From Eucalyptus grandis (taxonomy: Eukaryota > Streptophyta > Magnoliopsida > Myrtales > Myrtaceae): a stretch of DNA of 64,000 nt. Positions 36,890 to 53,762 of the stretch are shown here, piece after piece. The position numbers and the translations under genes are program-made. Each line of letters begins with the position of its first letter. Within the stretch, counting starts at the first letter, position 1. A model generated the notes under the pieces. It saw nothing but the letters and a program-made list of their open reading frames with translations. It made no database searches and was not told where the DNA came from. The DNA lies in the NCBI RefSeq assembly GCF_016545825.1, contig NC_052615.1, positions 34,001,516 through 34,065,515 of the forward strand. The letters run 5' to 3'.

Positions 36890-39836
36890 ACATTGTCATA
36901 TGAACATGGTTGGGAACTGCCACTCCGAAACTCGCAGAAAACAACCATCGGTCAGCCTGCCTCCGTGGAATACTTTTGGGACTTGAAGATGGTGAGATTG
37001 AACTCCTAGTCCTGGCGTCGAGGCCACTGTCAGGAGGAAATCATTTGCCCAGGAAATGACCCAGATGGCAATGATGTACCGCAATACATTGTTCAAATAC
37101 TTGTGATATCTTCGCAATTTACCACCCAAAAAAAAAAAAAAAAAAAGCCAAGAAATGGAAGAGAACGACCTTGTCCAGTGCTTTTGATTCATCGTGAAGA
37201 TGATCAGTGGGGGATGCGTAGCTAGTGAAGGAAGGTCTCTGATTAACCCTGCACAATCGGTCTTGGTATGCGTGTTATGATGTGCGAGATACCTTAGAAT
37301 TATATACTTTCCTCAAAACATAACAAGATACTGGCTTTACATGGATTGCCTATGCAAACCCCAAGAAATCTGCGAGGAAACCGACCTAACCCGACCCAAC
37401 CCGCCAGTACTATTAATGTAATGTCGCTGTGTCCCTAAGTTAGAGAGTCAAAAATCGATTTTTAAAATGGTATGATTCGGTAGGGCGATGATGGTTCCCT
37501 CACCAACTGCAACAACCACTTTCATTTCTTTTCCCACGTACATTGCATTATTATGGCATGATGAATGTTGTAAGGAAGGAGTATCGATTTGGTCCGTAGA
37601 CCATAAAAAGATAGTGGGGTCCCCCGCATTTTCACCAAATGAATTGCTTCCAAATGAGGCGTCAATTATTGGTGCCAACCCGCCCTCACTTAATAAGTAC
37701 ACAGAGACCCACACCTACAAATTTTTCGATTTTCGATGTACTTATTATCAATTACTGTTACTGTTGTTTCCTTGGCCATGAAGTTAGAGCAGGGAAGTTA
37801 TCTAATTGGTCCTTTGCCGTGAAGTTAGAGATCTAGTCGATCTTAATTTTTTTTATTTTATCAATTGAGTTTTATACCTTTAGACAATATTTCCAAGTAC
37901 TTTTTTCACTTAGTTTTTGTTAGAAGTTACTAATTTAGAGGTTCAATTGACATTAACATAGCGATTTCCAGCGAAAATTAACTAAAATGATTATATTATA
38001 ATATTAAGCAAAATTTTAGCATTAAATTAAAAAATTAAAAACTAATTAACATATATATATATAATATAATAGCTTATGTGAAGGAAGTTGGACTTGATCA
38101 GTCACTCAGGTCAAGGGATGACATTTTCATTTATTCATATCTTGAATTATAATCTACTTTAACCGCTTTTAGTTTTTCTTCATTTTTCGTGCTTTCCATT
38201 TTGTGTCCCATTGATATTTCATTTTCTCCTAAATTATTCCATGAGTTTTTAGAAGTTCGAGTTTCCATGCTCAAAATATAAGAAAAAAAAATGGAAAGTT
38301 AACAATCATAGCACCTTGATTTCTCTTCATTGAGAATTTACAAAAGCGATTTGAAACCTGAACAACCTTAGATTCCTCGTTCACGTAATCATGACGAAGC
38401 TCACTTCGAGATGGGGAAAGAAAAAGCGAAGGGTGGCTTTTGTTAGGTGTTGTACCTAGAGCCGGATTTTTTAGTTAACGTTAGGTCAACCTATATTGGA
38501 TATACACTACTTCATTACACGCCCTCCGGTCCGATTACTTTATGGCATACATCTCGATCAACGAAAGATGAAATTGTTTCTTACGGTGATCATGAGATTA
38601 AGAACATCAGCACGTTATGATGTCCTTATCGATCGCTGTCGAGCGTGGCACCAGCACCTGCACAGCGCTCGTTTTGTCTTGGCGTGAAGATCGCGGCGAG
38701 AGGAGAACATGCTCCATTCCATCTGTTTGCGTTTTGTCGGCAGTTTGCGCTAGGTGCGATGGTGGCTTTGATTCGTTTTAAGGATTTCTAGACCATTGTG
38801 CAAGATTCAGGTGTCCATGCTCTCGAGCATTGAGCAACGTTAATCCGGCAACATGCATTGCTCACGCTTTGCTTAGACCGCGTTGATTGGATTCGCTACT
38901 AAATTAAATATCACATATCTTCACTTTGAAATTTATTTTGGGTCTCACACTTCGCAATTCCAATCATAGACCGCTCGAGAAATTACTTGGTACTAATATT
39001 AATCCCAAGAGGATTCGATCTTGTGACCTTGCTCTCGACAATCGAGTATCCCACCATTCCATCCATCACTGCGACGGTGATGTGAGTGATGGGTGATGTG
39101 AATAGGGCCCAAGAACGAATTTGAAGCCCCGTGGCTAAACCACGGTCACAAGCAATTCCGGCTCCATGCTAGGAAGAGTTGAAAACTTGCGGTAATTGGC
39201 TTAATTGTCCAGAGTTTACTCCCATAGAGATTGAAGTCCCTTTTGTCACGGGTTCAATTGGCTCGAGTGGTATTTCATATCAAAGAAACCTTAGTTTATT
39301 TGCAATGTTGCTTTGGCTCGAATTGGGCACAAGTAATTCCGACTTTACATCCACCGGCATTATAGTAGGCATGACAACATGTTTGCTCTAACAATTCATA
39401 AATGTGGCTCATATTAAGCATTAGAAATTTTGCTAAAGAGCGGCTCTCGAGAACTTGTTGAATAATCAAATAAAGGAATTTTTCCTAATGTATTGATTAT
39501 TTTCGTGTCGTATGTAATCAACTACACCTCTTAACAACGAGAAATTATTGTATGCTTTATAAATTGTGCGACTGAGTATCATCAAAAGAAAAATCATTAA
39601 TCACATAAATCACACGTGATCAAACCATTCACGTGATATTCATCTATAAAATACATCCATCCATCCATCCACCCATCCACCCCCCTCGTCGAGGTGATTC
39701 ATACCAAGAGGAGCTTTGCGGGTCCAAGAAAGTTCTCACCTTTTTCCCCTCTCGAGAAAATAGGGGCAGAGGCGATTCCGGGCCCGTCGCTAGTCAAGTG
39801 AAAACTCCGCTTACGTTGCTGCCGAGCTCCGCTTTT
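36890..39836. other. Intergenic region between MCM10 and the ROP GTPase gene
   Basis: MCM10 3'UTR, then about 2.8 kb without a recognisable gene. It includes a poly(A) run at about 37129-37146, an AT-rich block with (AT)n at about 38051-38062, and an (ATCC)n tract at about 39656-39682. Short ORFs such as 37448-37714 (minus) match nothing I know. Confidence 0.5.
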
Positions 39837-43235
<3,399 letters not shown>

Positions 43236-43770
43236 TCTCGAAGAAAATCAAAAAAATCGAAGCTGCGATCCTGAAGAAATTAGTAGTTTTTCGACCAAAA
43301 TTTGAAGAAGCAAGCTGGCTTCACTTAGGAATCTCTACTGACAACCGGATACAGAGATATGTCTGTCATAGGTGCTGAACTTGTTTGTCTAATGGTTGTT
43401 AGTTTACGATGCGGACTGTATATTAGTTTGGTTACATGTTCTGTAACCCACACACGTTTGGCTCGTGTTCGACATGTTAGCAGATTACTGTTTCCCAGAT
43501 TGTTAAGGCATGGTCATATATGTGTTTATGTAATTCGATCTCCTACTGCACTAGACAACTATCTTGAAGCTTGACGTGTTGTGTAATCTACTCTACCCAG
43601 ATTGCAAAGACCTGATGATCAACTTGTTCCTGTCTTGTATTTTTCTTCAGGTGGCTCAAATGTGTTCCCTGTCATTGCCCCTGGCCATGTATGCAAGACT
43701 AGCCCTCTTCATGTCATCTAATATTTGTAGTATAAGTCTGGTTTCCTCCATTTTTTCTTAGCTTTAATCG
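43236..43770 (+). other. ROP 3' untranslated region
   Basis: Follows the TGA at 43233-43235. The T-rich sequence resembles a plant 3'UTR; the end is not definable by eye. Confidence 0.4.
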
Positions 43771-43833
43771 TTAAAGAAATAGTTCGGGAAAGATGCAATT
43801 GTTGGATGGCTCGAAAGAATGAGCTGCGTGCAC

Positions 43834-43911
43834 ATATGTTAATTCAGTCCTCATCTCTATTCACTTCGTGCAATATGTTAATTCAGTCCTCATCTCTATT
43901 CACTTCGAGCC
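43834..43911. repeat. 39-bp tandem duplication
   Basis: Two consecutive copies of a 39-bp unit beginning atatgttaattcagtcc, at 43834-43872 and 43873-43911, with one or two differences. It lies downstream of the ROP gene; no function is apparent. Confidence 0.9.
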
Positions 43912-46900
43912 TGGGCGTTCCCTGCCCGTTCAGAGTCACTGCCAAGAACTTCCCATTAGATGAGCGGTCCAAGTAGTTGGCTATAACGATTCATTAATAT
44001 TAATGGACGGGCTGGACGGCGCTTCGGCCGCGCCTCATAACAGTCAAGCATGAGCTCTAAAGGAAATGCATCCCATGCCTGCCGAGAAGCAATTCTTGCA
44101 TGAACCGGGTGCATATGAGTCCACTAAACCTCTGTCGTTGAATTGCATAGATTCCACATGAAATAAGAGCTTGAAATGCACTGTGCTCATAAACACCGGA
44201 AGCGTCCGTGAATTTTTGTCACAATAATGGGTGGAATTCTACCGTCGCTGATCCTTTCCTTGTCATGGAGGATTGTGCCTGTGATCCTGGGTTACTTCAT
44301 CCCAACACCTTCAAGCCTGTATATATAGATATGTAGAACTGAGTGGCGAGATAGAAGTGCTTGGCCGTCCGCCAATTATAATATTCCGAGCAACGTGCAC
44401 CAGTGGGGATCACAAAACTTTACAGTCCTAGGATTAATGATCAGAGCACATGCTTGGCGTCTATAACCTATTGGAAGCTTTTCTTGTACCGAATAATTGG
44501 AGTGAAAGTGACGAAGCATAAGGAAAGATCTCCACTCCCTCTTCGAAAGACAATCAACACGAATTTGGAGGGACTTCAATCCATCCACCGTCATTCATGT
44601 CGAAGCATGTTGCTAATACAGCGAAACGAATCGACTGGCGTTCCAACATGATCAATTACGAGTCCGAAAAGGGAGATGAAAACTCATGTATCTGAAATTC
44701 AAACGAGTCTGGACTATATATACCCTTCCCCTAATTGGGGGTAACTAGAGTTTCAAAGTGTTTGTGTATGGGAGCATCTTCCAGCATCAAAATCTACATC
44801 ACCATCTGCAGTGTCAGCAGGGCCCCCCAGTCATTTTGCCCTCCCAAGGGGCAGTTCAGATTGGGAGCCACCAACTGAATCGGAGTGGTTGGTATGTCAC
44901 CAATTGTGCCACTTGAGAAAATGTGACCAAGAGCTTTACAAGGACAAAAATACAAATTTCCCATCCGCTTCAATCATTGATGCATCTTGAATTGAAAGTG
45001 CGATTGAGTATAGATATCTGCATCTTTCCAAAGAGAGGACCCAGAGGCGGATGATTGATTGCTGTCATTGGCCAAGCGATGGCTCTAGACGCATCCACGA
45101 GAGATACGATTCCTCACTCCATGACAAGTAGATCTAAGCGAGCGAGCGAGTGTGAGTGAGCAAGGCCCACTTCCACTTTACATGTCCGCGCATGATTAAA
45201 TGATAACTAAAATTGGCCAAAAAAAAGTCTTCAACCTATCATAGCGACAATCAATTTAGTCCTGATGATTTGCTAATGTAGTCATTTTAGCCAACTTTGA
45301 TCGAAAATTAAACAATGTCCGTCACACTTGATATAAACGACACTTGCAGTGGCCCATTTTTAAAGAAAAGAAAGAGAGTCAAGTAGAGAGCGTGGTAGGC
45401 CATCATTGATCTCACTCGCCTTCCCCTTCCCACCAAAAGGTTCCTTCTCGTCTTCGAAATTTAAAACAGAAAGGACTGACTCATCAGCTCCTCTCGTCCT
45501 CCCTTCATTTCTTTACTTAAAAGTGGCAAATTCAGATAATAGATGAGATGGGGCATTCTTCTTTTCCCCCCCTCTTTATTCTCTTGCATCGATCCGTTCT
45601 GGCACTGGGAAAAAAAAAAAAAGAGGCTTCGGTAGCGGTGATCTCAGCGTGCTTTGGCCTCTGCTAGAAAATAGGACATCGATAGTCGATCCCGAGTCAT
45701 CCCCCTTGTCCAAGACGTCCCACAGCGGGTACGTCGGTGGATTTTGCTTATGCCCAGATCGCACGTCTGCGTCGAGACAAGGGACAAGAACCTCGATCAT
45801 ATGCTAAATCAGCGGTTCCAATTGATTATGCCTGGCACTAATTTGTAACCATCAATTTTAATAATTTCTAGATTCGTTTCATGAATTTCTCGAGAGGTCG
45901 ATATTTCTTCTATATTTTTTTTATTGGAAGGTGATAAAAAGTCTGGAATGCAAGGGATAAAAATGTTTATGATTAGCTAATGAGATCGCACCAATATTTA
46001 AAACCAACATAGTTACTTCAGACTATTTATTTGAAATAATATCTATTTCAAACATTATTTAAAAAAATAAAAGCATTTCAAACCCTTTTTAAGAAAATGA
46101 GGACACTTCAATCACATATTTGAAATTTTCCTTAATTTCTAGATTCATTTTATGGATTACTCGAGGGGTTGAATTTTCTTCTGTCTTTTTAGTATTGGGA
46201 GGTGGTCAAAAATCGGGAAGTTGAATTTACCTGGGGTTTTAAATTTTTGACCAGAAGATTAAATATAATATAATATTTTAGCAGAACAATTAGAGGATTT
46301 GACACGCTTTGAATATTCTTCACTTTGGAGCGACTCCGATCCATGCCTTCCAATGAGACGCCGACAGGCAGGTCTCAGTGGGCTGCTTTTTGGCCCTTTA
46401 GGGACCGGACCACTCGCATCTTTGAACAAAAGCAAAACGAATAAAAATATTTAACGTATCTATCTTTTTATTTAGTAACAACAGGGATTAAATTTAGTTC
46501 GCCCAGGACGCAAAGAAGAATCGAACGACTTTTTCGTCGTGCGATGCGACGTCTTAAATAATTTGCGCAATGATGCATTGCATGACTGCGCAAATATTAA
46601 CGGATTTCGCACGCGGTTGATCTACTTTCCTACTTGATTCGATTAGCAAGGCATCGAAATTGAGCTTCAATGACAATAATTTCTTAGTTAATTCGTAGGC
46701 GCACCTACTTAAGCTTAATCAATGCTAGGCACCGGTGGTGGCGGTCGTATTTCCTCTTTCCGTACGATGCGGGGAATCTGCTCTACCGTATCCCTCTCGT
46801 GGAAGGAAGCTAGCTACGGCTTCTCTACGGCTACACGTCTTTTCCATTGCCGATCGGTCGGGGAGGGGGTGAATGAAATTCCAACTTTAAATATCTAAGT

Positions 46901-48300
46901 CCTCGGGCCCAAAAAAGAATATTATTTAAATTTCTCCAGTTATAAATATATGATTTGATCTCTCACGCTTTGTTTGGATTTAGAGAACCTAAGTTCAGAG
47001 GGTCTCCAGGAGTTTCTAATAGGTATGTTTGTGCCATGTTTAATCTTAAGTTCTATTTATTTTTAAATAATGAACGATTTCGAAAATATTTTTTAATAAT
47101 GATCACTTATATCGTTTGAAATAATTAACTAATAATTTTTTTTATAATGTCGACAACAATTTGTGTTTTAATATGTTTGTGAACGATTAAAATGTTTCTC
47201 GTTCATTCGTTTTTGTAAATAACAAGAATAATCATTTTCAAAAAAAAAATTCTACAACTATTTATTTGCTATGAATTAAAAAGAGCCTTAATATCCTTGT
47301 TTTAGCAAAAAGAAATCCTTGTGTTCATATGGAATCTCTCTCTCTCTCTCTCTCTCTTATTTTTTCTCTCTCTATTATTTTTTTTTAATTGGTGTCGTCA
47401 TGAGGGGAATTTTTTTCTGGATATTATCCTTCAATCCCGCTAGCTTCACAGCAATATGCACGCCTCTACTACGAGCCAAATATAGTATTGGATACGCAAT
47501 TCAAAGGTCCTTATCCTAGCTAGATAATTAGCACACTAATCACGACCACATCAACTATATCTACATAGACAAAAAATAAAATAAAATCGTGGCTTTAATC
47601 TAGACTCCCCCCCGTAAGGACCACGTTTTATCAATGAAATACCGATGCTAGCATGTTAATAATGCAGATTAATTCTACTGCAGCCAGTCATGATTAATTA
47701 CAATAATTCATGTTATTTTGATCATTATCGGGGTTGTTGGCGAAGAACCCGTGGCTTCCATCTCTCGCCATCACCCCATCGCCGCCGCCAAATCCACGCA
47801 AAATCTCGAGCACATGATTCATGAACTAAAATCGGGGTTCATCGAACTTGAGCACTTCCCGTCTCATTAATGATCAGTATTTTCACTCATTATTAAACCC
47901 CTTATTTGGCCTCGTTAATTATCCTTTACGGTCCTAATCATCGCCTAGTACGTCAAACGGCTAGGCGTTGACAGAAAGCTTCCCCTTTGAAACGGTCCCT
48001 CCGGAATCCCTGTCGCATGCAACGTGAAGGAGGGGCCGCCTCCTGTCCGTCAACCCGCGATAGCCGGTCGCGGGCTGGTCCAGTGCCCCGCGTCGGTCCA
48101 TGCAGAATGACCGGACATCGTGGGTTTCCCGCGAAAAGTGCCGGTTTTCCGTTGACGAGGACTCCCAACGAAGTTAACTGCTCCACTAAAACATGTCGTG
48201 CGTCTCTCTCTTTCTTTTAAAGCTTAAACGACAAGACAGCGCCCCCGCTTTCTTCTCCTTTCCGGGGTAAATTCCTTTTGCTTAGCCGACAATTTTCATC
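43912..48300. other. Gene-poor AT-rich intergenic region
   Basis: About 4.4 kb in which I support no gene. It holds low-complexity purine repeats (agcgagcgagcgag, 45137-45150), two similar segments in direct orientation (about 45868-46000 and 46138-46220, sharing agattcrtttyatgg and ttgaattttcttctrt-like stretches), and a (CT)n tract at 47336-47357. A TATA-free GC-richer block lies at 47940-48230. Repeat-derived sequence is likely, but no element ends were found. Confidence 0.45.
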
Positions 48301-49039
48301 CCCGGGATTTGACCCTCCGGACTTTCCTCATCTTCTTCTCTCTCTCTCTCTCCTTCAAATGTTCAAACGAAAGCAGACAAAAACCCGTTTGCTTCGCCAG
48401 GCGAAATTCTTCCCCTCCCGGCCCTAGTTTTTCACGGTTGGTCGGATTGACGTCACGTCCTCCTCTGCCCTCCTGCTTTGAACGCCTTGTGTTTTTTCAT
48501 TTTACTTTAATTCGTTGACGAGCCCGGAAGAAGGTGGGTTAGGTAGGCCGGTGCTGCGTTGGCGGCAATTTCGCGATTTTAAAATGAGCATGGTGGGATT
48601 GATCCACGAGTGGGTACAAAGTTTAGGTACAGTTCTTGATTGTCGCTTCATGGGTTTTTACCCATTTCGTGCGGATATAATAGTGGTGTGTGTGCGGATG
48701 GCTTGCGATCTAGTTCTTTTTTTATGGGTGTTATGCGGGCATGGGAATTCTCTTGGGGATTCGTCGTCGTCGTGGGGTTTGAATTCGCTGATGGGGGAAT
48801 CCATTCATGAGCATCATTTATGACCACGAGGGCGTTGCTTTCTGCAAGTGCATGAGAAAAGAAAGTGGGGGGCATTTGGGGGTTTCTTTATATTGTACAG
48901 GTACTGAGTGGGTTAACGTGCCTCTGATTATATGCTGCAGAGAGCCGAATAGTAAGTGATAAAGTCGTCGCGCCGGGATAAATCTCCGGTCTTGTCCGCA
49001 TAAAGAGACCGGGGGCACAAGGTTTATTGCGAAGGAACG
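48301..49039 (+). promoter_or_regulatory. Promoter and 5' leader of the USP-domain kinase gene
   Basis: A CT tract occurs at 48336-48351, and the GC content rises toward the start codon. Several upstream ATGs occur (48515, 48583 region); some may act as uORFs or lie before the transcription start. A leader intron is possible but was not resolved. Confidence 0.35.
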
Positions 49040-51930
49040 ATGACTGTCGAGAGAGTTCAGGCCGTGGCGCAGAAGTATGTGTTGGTCGGCGTTCGGCTCG
49101 ATGGCCGGAGCAGAGAGCTACTGAGTTGGGCTATCGTGAAAGTAGCCGAACCAGGAGATAGAGTACTGGCCATCCATGTTTGTCGAGGTGCGTATATTGT
49201 GCAAAGCCTCCTCAGTATCATGTTAGTGAGCGAGATGCTAGTTTAAATTCATATATCGAATATCTGAAGTTGAGGGTACTTACAATATGCTGTCCAGATG
49301 ATGCTTCAAGAGATGCGTCCATATTGGATAACTATCTGGAGGTTTATGAAGGCTTGTGCAATGCAAAGAAGGTATGGACCTAATGTGTAAGAACTTTTGG
49401 AACTCTTTCTTGTTGCTTAGGAGTGTTGCTGAATGTTTGTTGTAAATTGTAGGTGACTCTTACAGGTCAGGCGCTTAAAGGGAGCTCGTTTAGGAAGGTC
49501 CTTGTGAGAGAGGCCAAGAATTATGCTGCTGTGGCCCTACTCGTTGGGATAGACAAGCAAGGTGCTCTCGGGTACTATGATTGAGAGATGAACTCATTTC
49601 AATAAGTTGTTGTAGTTGTTGGGATCTTTCTTTTCCCTCTCGTCGTTGCTCTAAATGGGTTTGATCTATTCAGGGTACATACTGCAACGGCCAAATATTG
49701 TGCCAAGCGTCTGCCGTCTTCTACTGATGTGCTGGCCATCCATAACGGGAAAATAGTCTTTCGGAGGTGCACCAATATTCAGCTTCCAGGTTAGCTGCTA
49801 GTGCTGTTGAAGCCAATACCTTTTAGTTTAGTACTTCAAACTTCATCTGATTTAAGTTTGACTTCAGGATTCAGAGGAGATCCTAGACCCAGTCTGTGTC
49901 AAGCAGGAAAGGCCAGCACTCAAGAAACCTCCTCTGAATTTGGTGAATCTGAAGCTGAGTCTGAAATTTCATCCTTGGAAATGATCCAGAGCTTGAAAGA
50001 GGAATCGCGTGCTAACTATAACGATGTGAAAAACAGCATCGCACGCGAAAATAGGATCATTCTCTCAATATCAGCTTCTGAACTTGCCGGAAGCAATTTG
50101 GAGCAGAGACCCGGTTGGCCCTTGCTAAGGAGAGCTACTTTTGATCCTCCAGGGACTCAGAACGGAAGGAGTGTTTCTGTTGTTCAGTGGGTCATGAGCC
50201 TGCCAGATAGGTCTCTCTACCTGAATTCTCTACACCCAGATGCCAGAGAGAGCCCACCACCGAAATATCATACCGAGACTGTGGATGGAAGCCATAAAAG
50301 TACTTCATCAGAGGCAAGGAAGCTACTGAAACAGATAGAGCTTTTGTTGAGAACAAAATCGTCCGATTGTGAATTGTTTGATTATGAAGCCCTTAGAGAC
50401 TCGACTTTGCATTTTTCATCAGGTTCACCTTTTCATTCTATTGGTTTTAGCTTTTTGTCCCCAGTTTCCATTTCAGGCAAGATCCATTCCTCAGCTCTCT
50501 TTTTTCCCTTTAAGCAGAGCATCTGATTGGAAAAGGCGGCTCGAACTTTGTTTATAAGGGCATTCTTCCAGATGGCACAACGGTGGCAGTAAAGGTCTTG
50601 AAGTCGTCAACCGAAGCAAATTTAAAAGATTTTTTGCTGGAGATGGACATTATCTCCTCGATGAAGCATAAAAACATCATACCCCTACACGGAATCAGTG
50701 TCCAATCTAAAAGTTTAATATCCGTTTATAATTTCCTTTCCCGGGGAAGCCTGGAGGAAAACCTACACGGTAATGCTTCAGTGAGATTAACACCATTGTT
50801 TATTTGATCTCAATTTGCTTCCATGCTGAGACGAGTTTACTGTGTGATGCAGGTGACAGAAGAAACAAACAATCACTCTCGTGGGCTGTAAGGTATAATA
50901 TCGCCTCCGGAGTTGCAGAAGCCCTAAATTATTTGCACAACGAATGTGCCCGACCCGTTATTCATAGAGATGTCAAGACATCGAACATTCTTCTCACAAA
51001 TGAGTTTGAGCCGCAGGTACGCCTACGGCTCGTGTGAGATTAGCTAAGGATGTTGAAGAAAATTAAATTTTGCAGTAAATGACCGATGTTTCTTTCTGTG
51101 GCAGTTGTCTGATTTTGGGCTCGCAATATGGGGACCACCAGCTTCAGCTTTTCTGACCAAAGTCGATGTAGTTGGAACATTTGGGTATCTTGCTCCGGAG
51201 TACTTCATGTATGGCAAATTGAGTGATAAGGTTGATGTCTATGCCTTTGGTGTGGTGTTACTCGAACTCTTATCAGGAAGAAAACCAATTAGTTCCGACG
51301 CTGCCAAGGGACAAGAAAGTTTGGTCATGTGGGTAAGTAGTCTTCCCTCTGCATATTCTCACATTGCATTAATCTGTTGAAAGAGCACTCAAATTTTGGC
51401 AACTTCAGGCGAAGCCCATCATAGAGAGCGGGGATGCAAGCAGCATTCTGGACCCAGATCTTGGTGGACGTGTCGACGAGGTTCAAATGCAAAGAATGGT
51501 TCTTGCAGCTAGACTTTGCCTCACCGGTCAGCTAGGCTTCGCCCTAACATGAACCAGGTAAACGAGATATTACATTTCGGCGATGCCTTTTGAGAGACCG
51601 GCGCATGTCATGTTTACAGTCTATTCGAAAAAGTTCCCTCGAATGAACCGTGAGCCTCACCCGTGTTTTCAGATTCTGAAGATCATTAATGGGGACATCA
51701 ATGTTGATGAGTGGCTCGACTATAAATGCGATCATTGGGTGGATTCAGAAATTTCGGACGACAACGATGATGAAGTTTATCCGAATTCGAGCGCGGAGTC
51801 ACACCTGAGTCTCGCCTTGCTGGATGTCTACGATGATTCTACGTCGATCAGCAGCACGGAACAGCGCAGCAGCATTTCAGTGGAAGAATACATGAAGGGA
51901 AGATGGAGCCGATCGTCAAGCTTCGATTGA
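49040..51930 (+). CDS. USP-domain receptor-like cytoplasmic protein kinase, 10 exons, one apparent frameshift
   Basis: Exons: 49040-49187, 49298-49371, 49453-49571, 49674-49789, 49868-50422, 50518-50769, 50853-51016, 51105-51332, 51409-51557, 51673-51930; about 687 aa if one lost base in exon 9 is allowed for. The N-terminus (about residues 10-135) is a universal-stress-protein fold ([20 protein letters not shown]). A Ser-rich linker is followed by a kinase domain with intact residues: glycine loop [12 protein letters not shown]363, E379, HRDVKTSN with D461, and DFG with D479. The APE motif is present (YLAPEYF). There is no signal peptide or membrane span, so it is likely a soluble Ser/Thr kinase. 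In the literal sequence exon 9 shifts frame near 51522 and stops at 51550, removing subdomain XI and about 88 residues of acidic tail. Substrates are unknown. Confidence 0.9.
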
Positions 51931-53120
51931 CTTACGATGTACATTATTATTAGAGGAAGAATAAAAATTCCCTGTTGTAAGTAAACTCATAGATGTTCAC
52001 TACAAGTGAAAATCGATTCTGGCAATGTTCATGTCCTAAATGGATCCGACACAAGTTACTTCTCCAAAGTCCCAACTGAATAATGCTCAGACTAATGCTT
52101 CCAGTTAGGGAGGCCCAGCAGCTTAAAATGACGGGCAAATCCATTTAGTGGATCAAGACCAAATGCGCATGAGATCATTTTCTGAAATCACATTGATGGG
52201 GTCAACCTGCATATTTCTAATAACAAACAGTGCTGGCCCGGAGAAGAATGCGCAATTTCTTGAACGTTTCAGTTCCGTACATGGTCACCCAGAAGGATTC
52301 AAAGAAGAAAAAAAGAACAGGGCAAAGAAGAGGAAACTGCTGTCTGAGAAGGATCCGAAGAAAAGTCCCTTAACCTTTAGGAAACTAATTGATTTGTGTC
52401 CGCTTATGTTCGACGGAGAATGGAAACGACAGTCGTTTTGGCACCTGTTTCTTTGGTCAACTATTACTAATCAGTTTCCATCAAAAGGATCACAAGATGA
52501 CGGCAGCCATTAGCAAATGCCTAAGGCCCTTCCACCTTTTCATCTCTGTTTTCGGTACAAAATCTCGAGGCAATTTCCCAGAAAGCAAGCATTTGTCTAA
52601 AGAGGAAAACGGGTCAACGGCATCCTCATCGCTCCTTCTGATTTGGACGGAGCAACCAACAAAAATAGCCACGTCGGATCTATTTTTAAAATCGATTAAA
52701 AAAATAGTGTTTGCATCAGCAGCAACAGATTCAGAAATCAAACATTCTTTATCACGATACTTGTTATCTTTTTGGGAGAGGATCCGAGCAATTTCCGATG
52801 ATACCCCCATCAAAAACCATAAAAGATTGTTAGAAAAGTCGAATATGTACGATATTTTTATTGTAATCGAAAAATCTCAATCGATAAATAGTAGATCTTG
52901 TATACTTAATCTGGTTTAATATAGAATATGGACTATCAAGATCAGAGGATCCTAAAATTCGGCCGCGAGATTCCAACTTTGGGTCCGAAGTCGGTCCGAT
53001 CCGATTCTGAATTAAACCGTATTTTCCGAGCGGCCCCTGAAATTTAATTTAAGCGCCGCAGCCAAAAAAAAAAAAGTATAAATTAAAATGTAAGGGGGCG
53101 GGGGGCGGGGAATAGCGCTC
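51931..53120. other. Region between the kinase and bZIP genes; unassigned ORFs
   Basis: Begins with the kinase 3'UTR. Overlapping ORFs on both strands occur at 52148-52513 (plus, lysine-rich), 52389-52919 (plus) and 52490-52813 (minus). None matches a family I recognise and none has a convincing splice context. Sequence after 52960 is GC-richer promoter-like DNA. Confidence 0.35.
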
Positions 53121-53281
53121 CGTACATTACAGCGCGTCGCATCGTGACACCTGCACCGTCAGACTTTTCTCCGTCTCTTTTCTTCTCGCCCGCACAGCCA
53201 CCGCCACTCGACAGCGGAAAAGCGGAGGCGACGCCCCGGCGAATCTTCCCAAGCGATTCCTTCGTCCTCGCTCTCGCCCCT

Positions 53282-53312
<31 letters not shown>

Positions 53313-53762
53313 TCGCCTCGCAATCGCCTCGCAATCGCCTCGCCTCGCCTCGGTGAATTTCCTCTGTTTCCCCTTCGAAAGCTGCCATCTTGACCCCTCT
53401 CGAATTTCCTAGGGTTTCGGTTCTTTTCCTCTTTCTCTTGCTCCGCGTTTCGATTTCTGATTCCCATCGTGCGATTGGTTCGTGCTTTGACGTCCGACGC
53501 TTTGCATTTGATGGGATTAGCGGAATTTGCTGTCTCCGCGTGTGCGTGGGCGTGTGCGCATGCGAGTGCGCAAGTTCGATTTTTGTGTTTGATTTATCGT
53601 GCGCTGCGGTCGTAGGAATTTAGGGCAATGAGTGGGTGTGCCAATTTGGTGTGCTTGTTGGAGACGTTTGGTGTTTCTCGGCTCTGATTCGGAAAAATTT
53701 CGCCTTTTTTTCGTTGCCCCATCAGATTTTGCAGTTCCTCGAGCTGATTTTGATCTTCCGGG
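53121..53762 (+). promoter_or_regulatory. bZIP promoter and 5' leader with CCG repeat and upstream ORFs
   Basis: A (CCG)n run of about 10 units at 53282-53312 is followed by short cgcctcgcaat repeats. A telo-box on the opposite strand (ctagggttt, 53409-53417) follows. Upstream ATGs occur, including one at 53632 whose 68-codon frame overlaps the main start, so uORF control of translation is possible. A leader intron was not resolved. Confidence 0.45.

Noticed and set aside
37448..37781. ORFs of 88 and 97 codons on opposite strands
   Set aside because: Mutually antisense, no homology recognised, no splice or promoter context.
51522..51672. Alternative donor at accg|gtcagc in the kinase gene
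   Set aside because: It would delete the conserved [10 protein letters not shown] motif, which is clearly coded just downstream in the shifted frame and followed by a normal donor at 51558.
53282..53312. CCG repeat as part of a coding proline/alanine tract
   Set aside because: It lies about 450 bp upstream of the bZIP start. Its open frames end before the bZIP ATG and have no conserved sequence.
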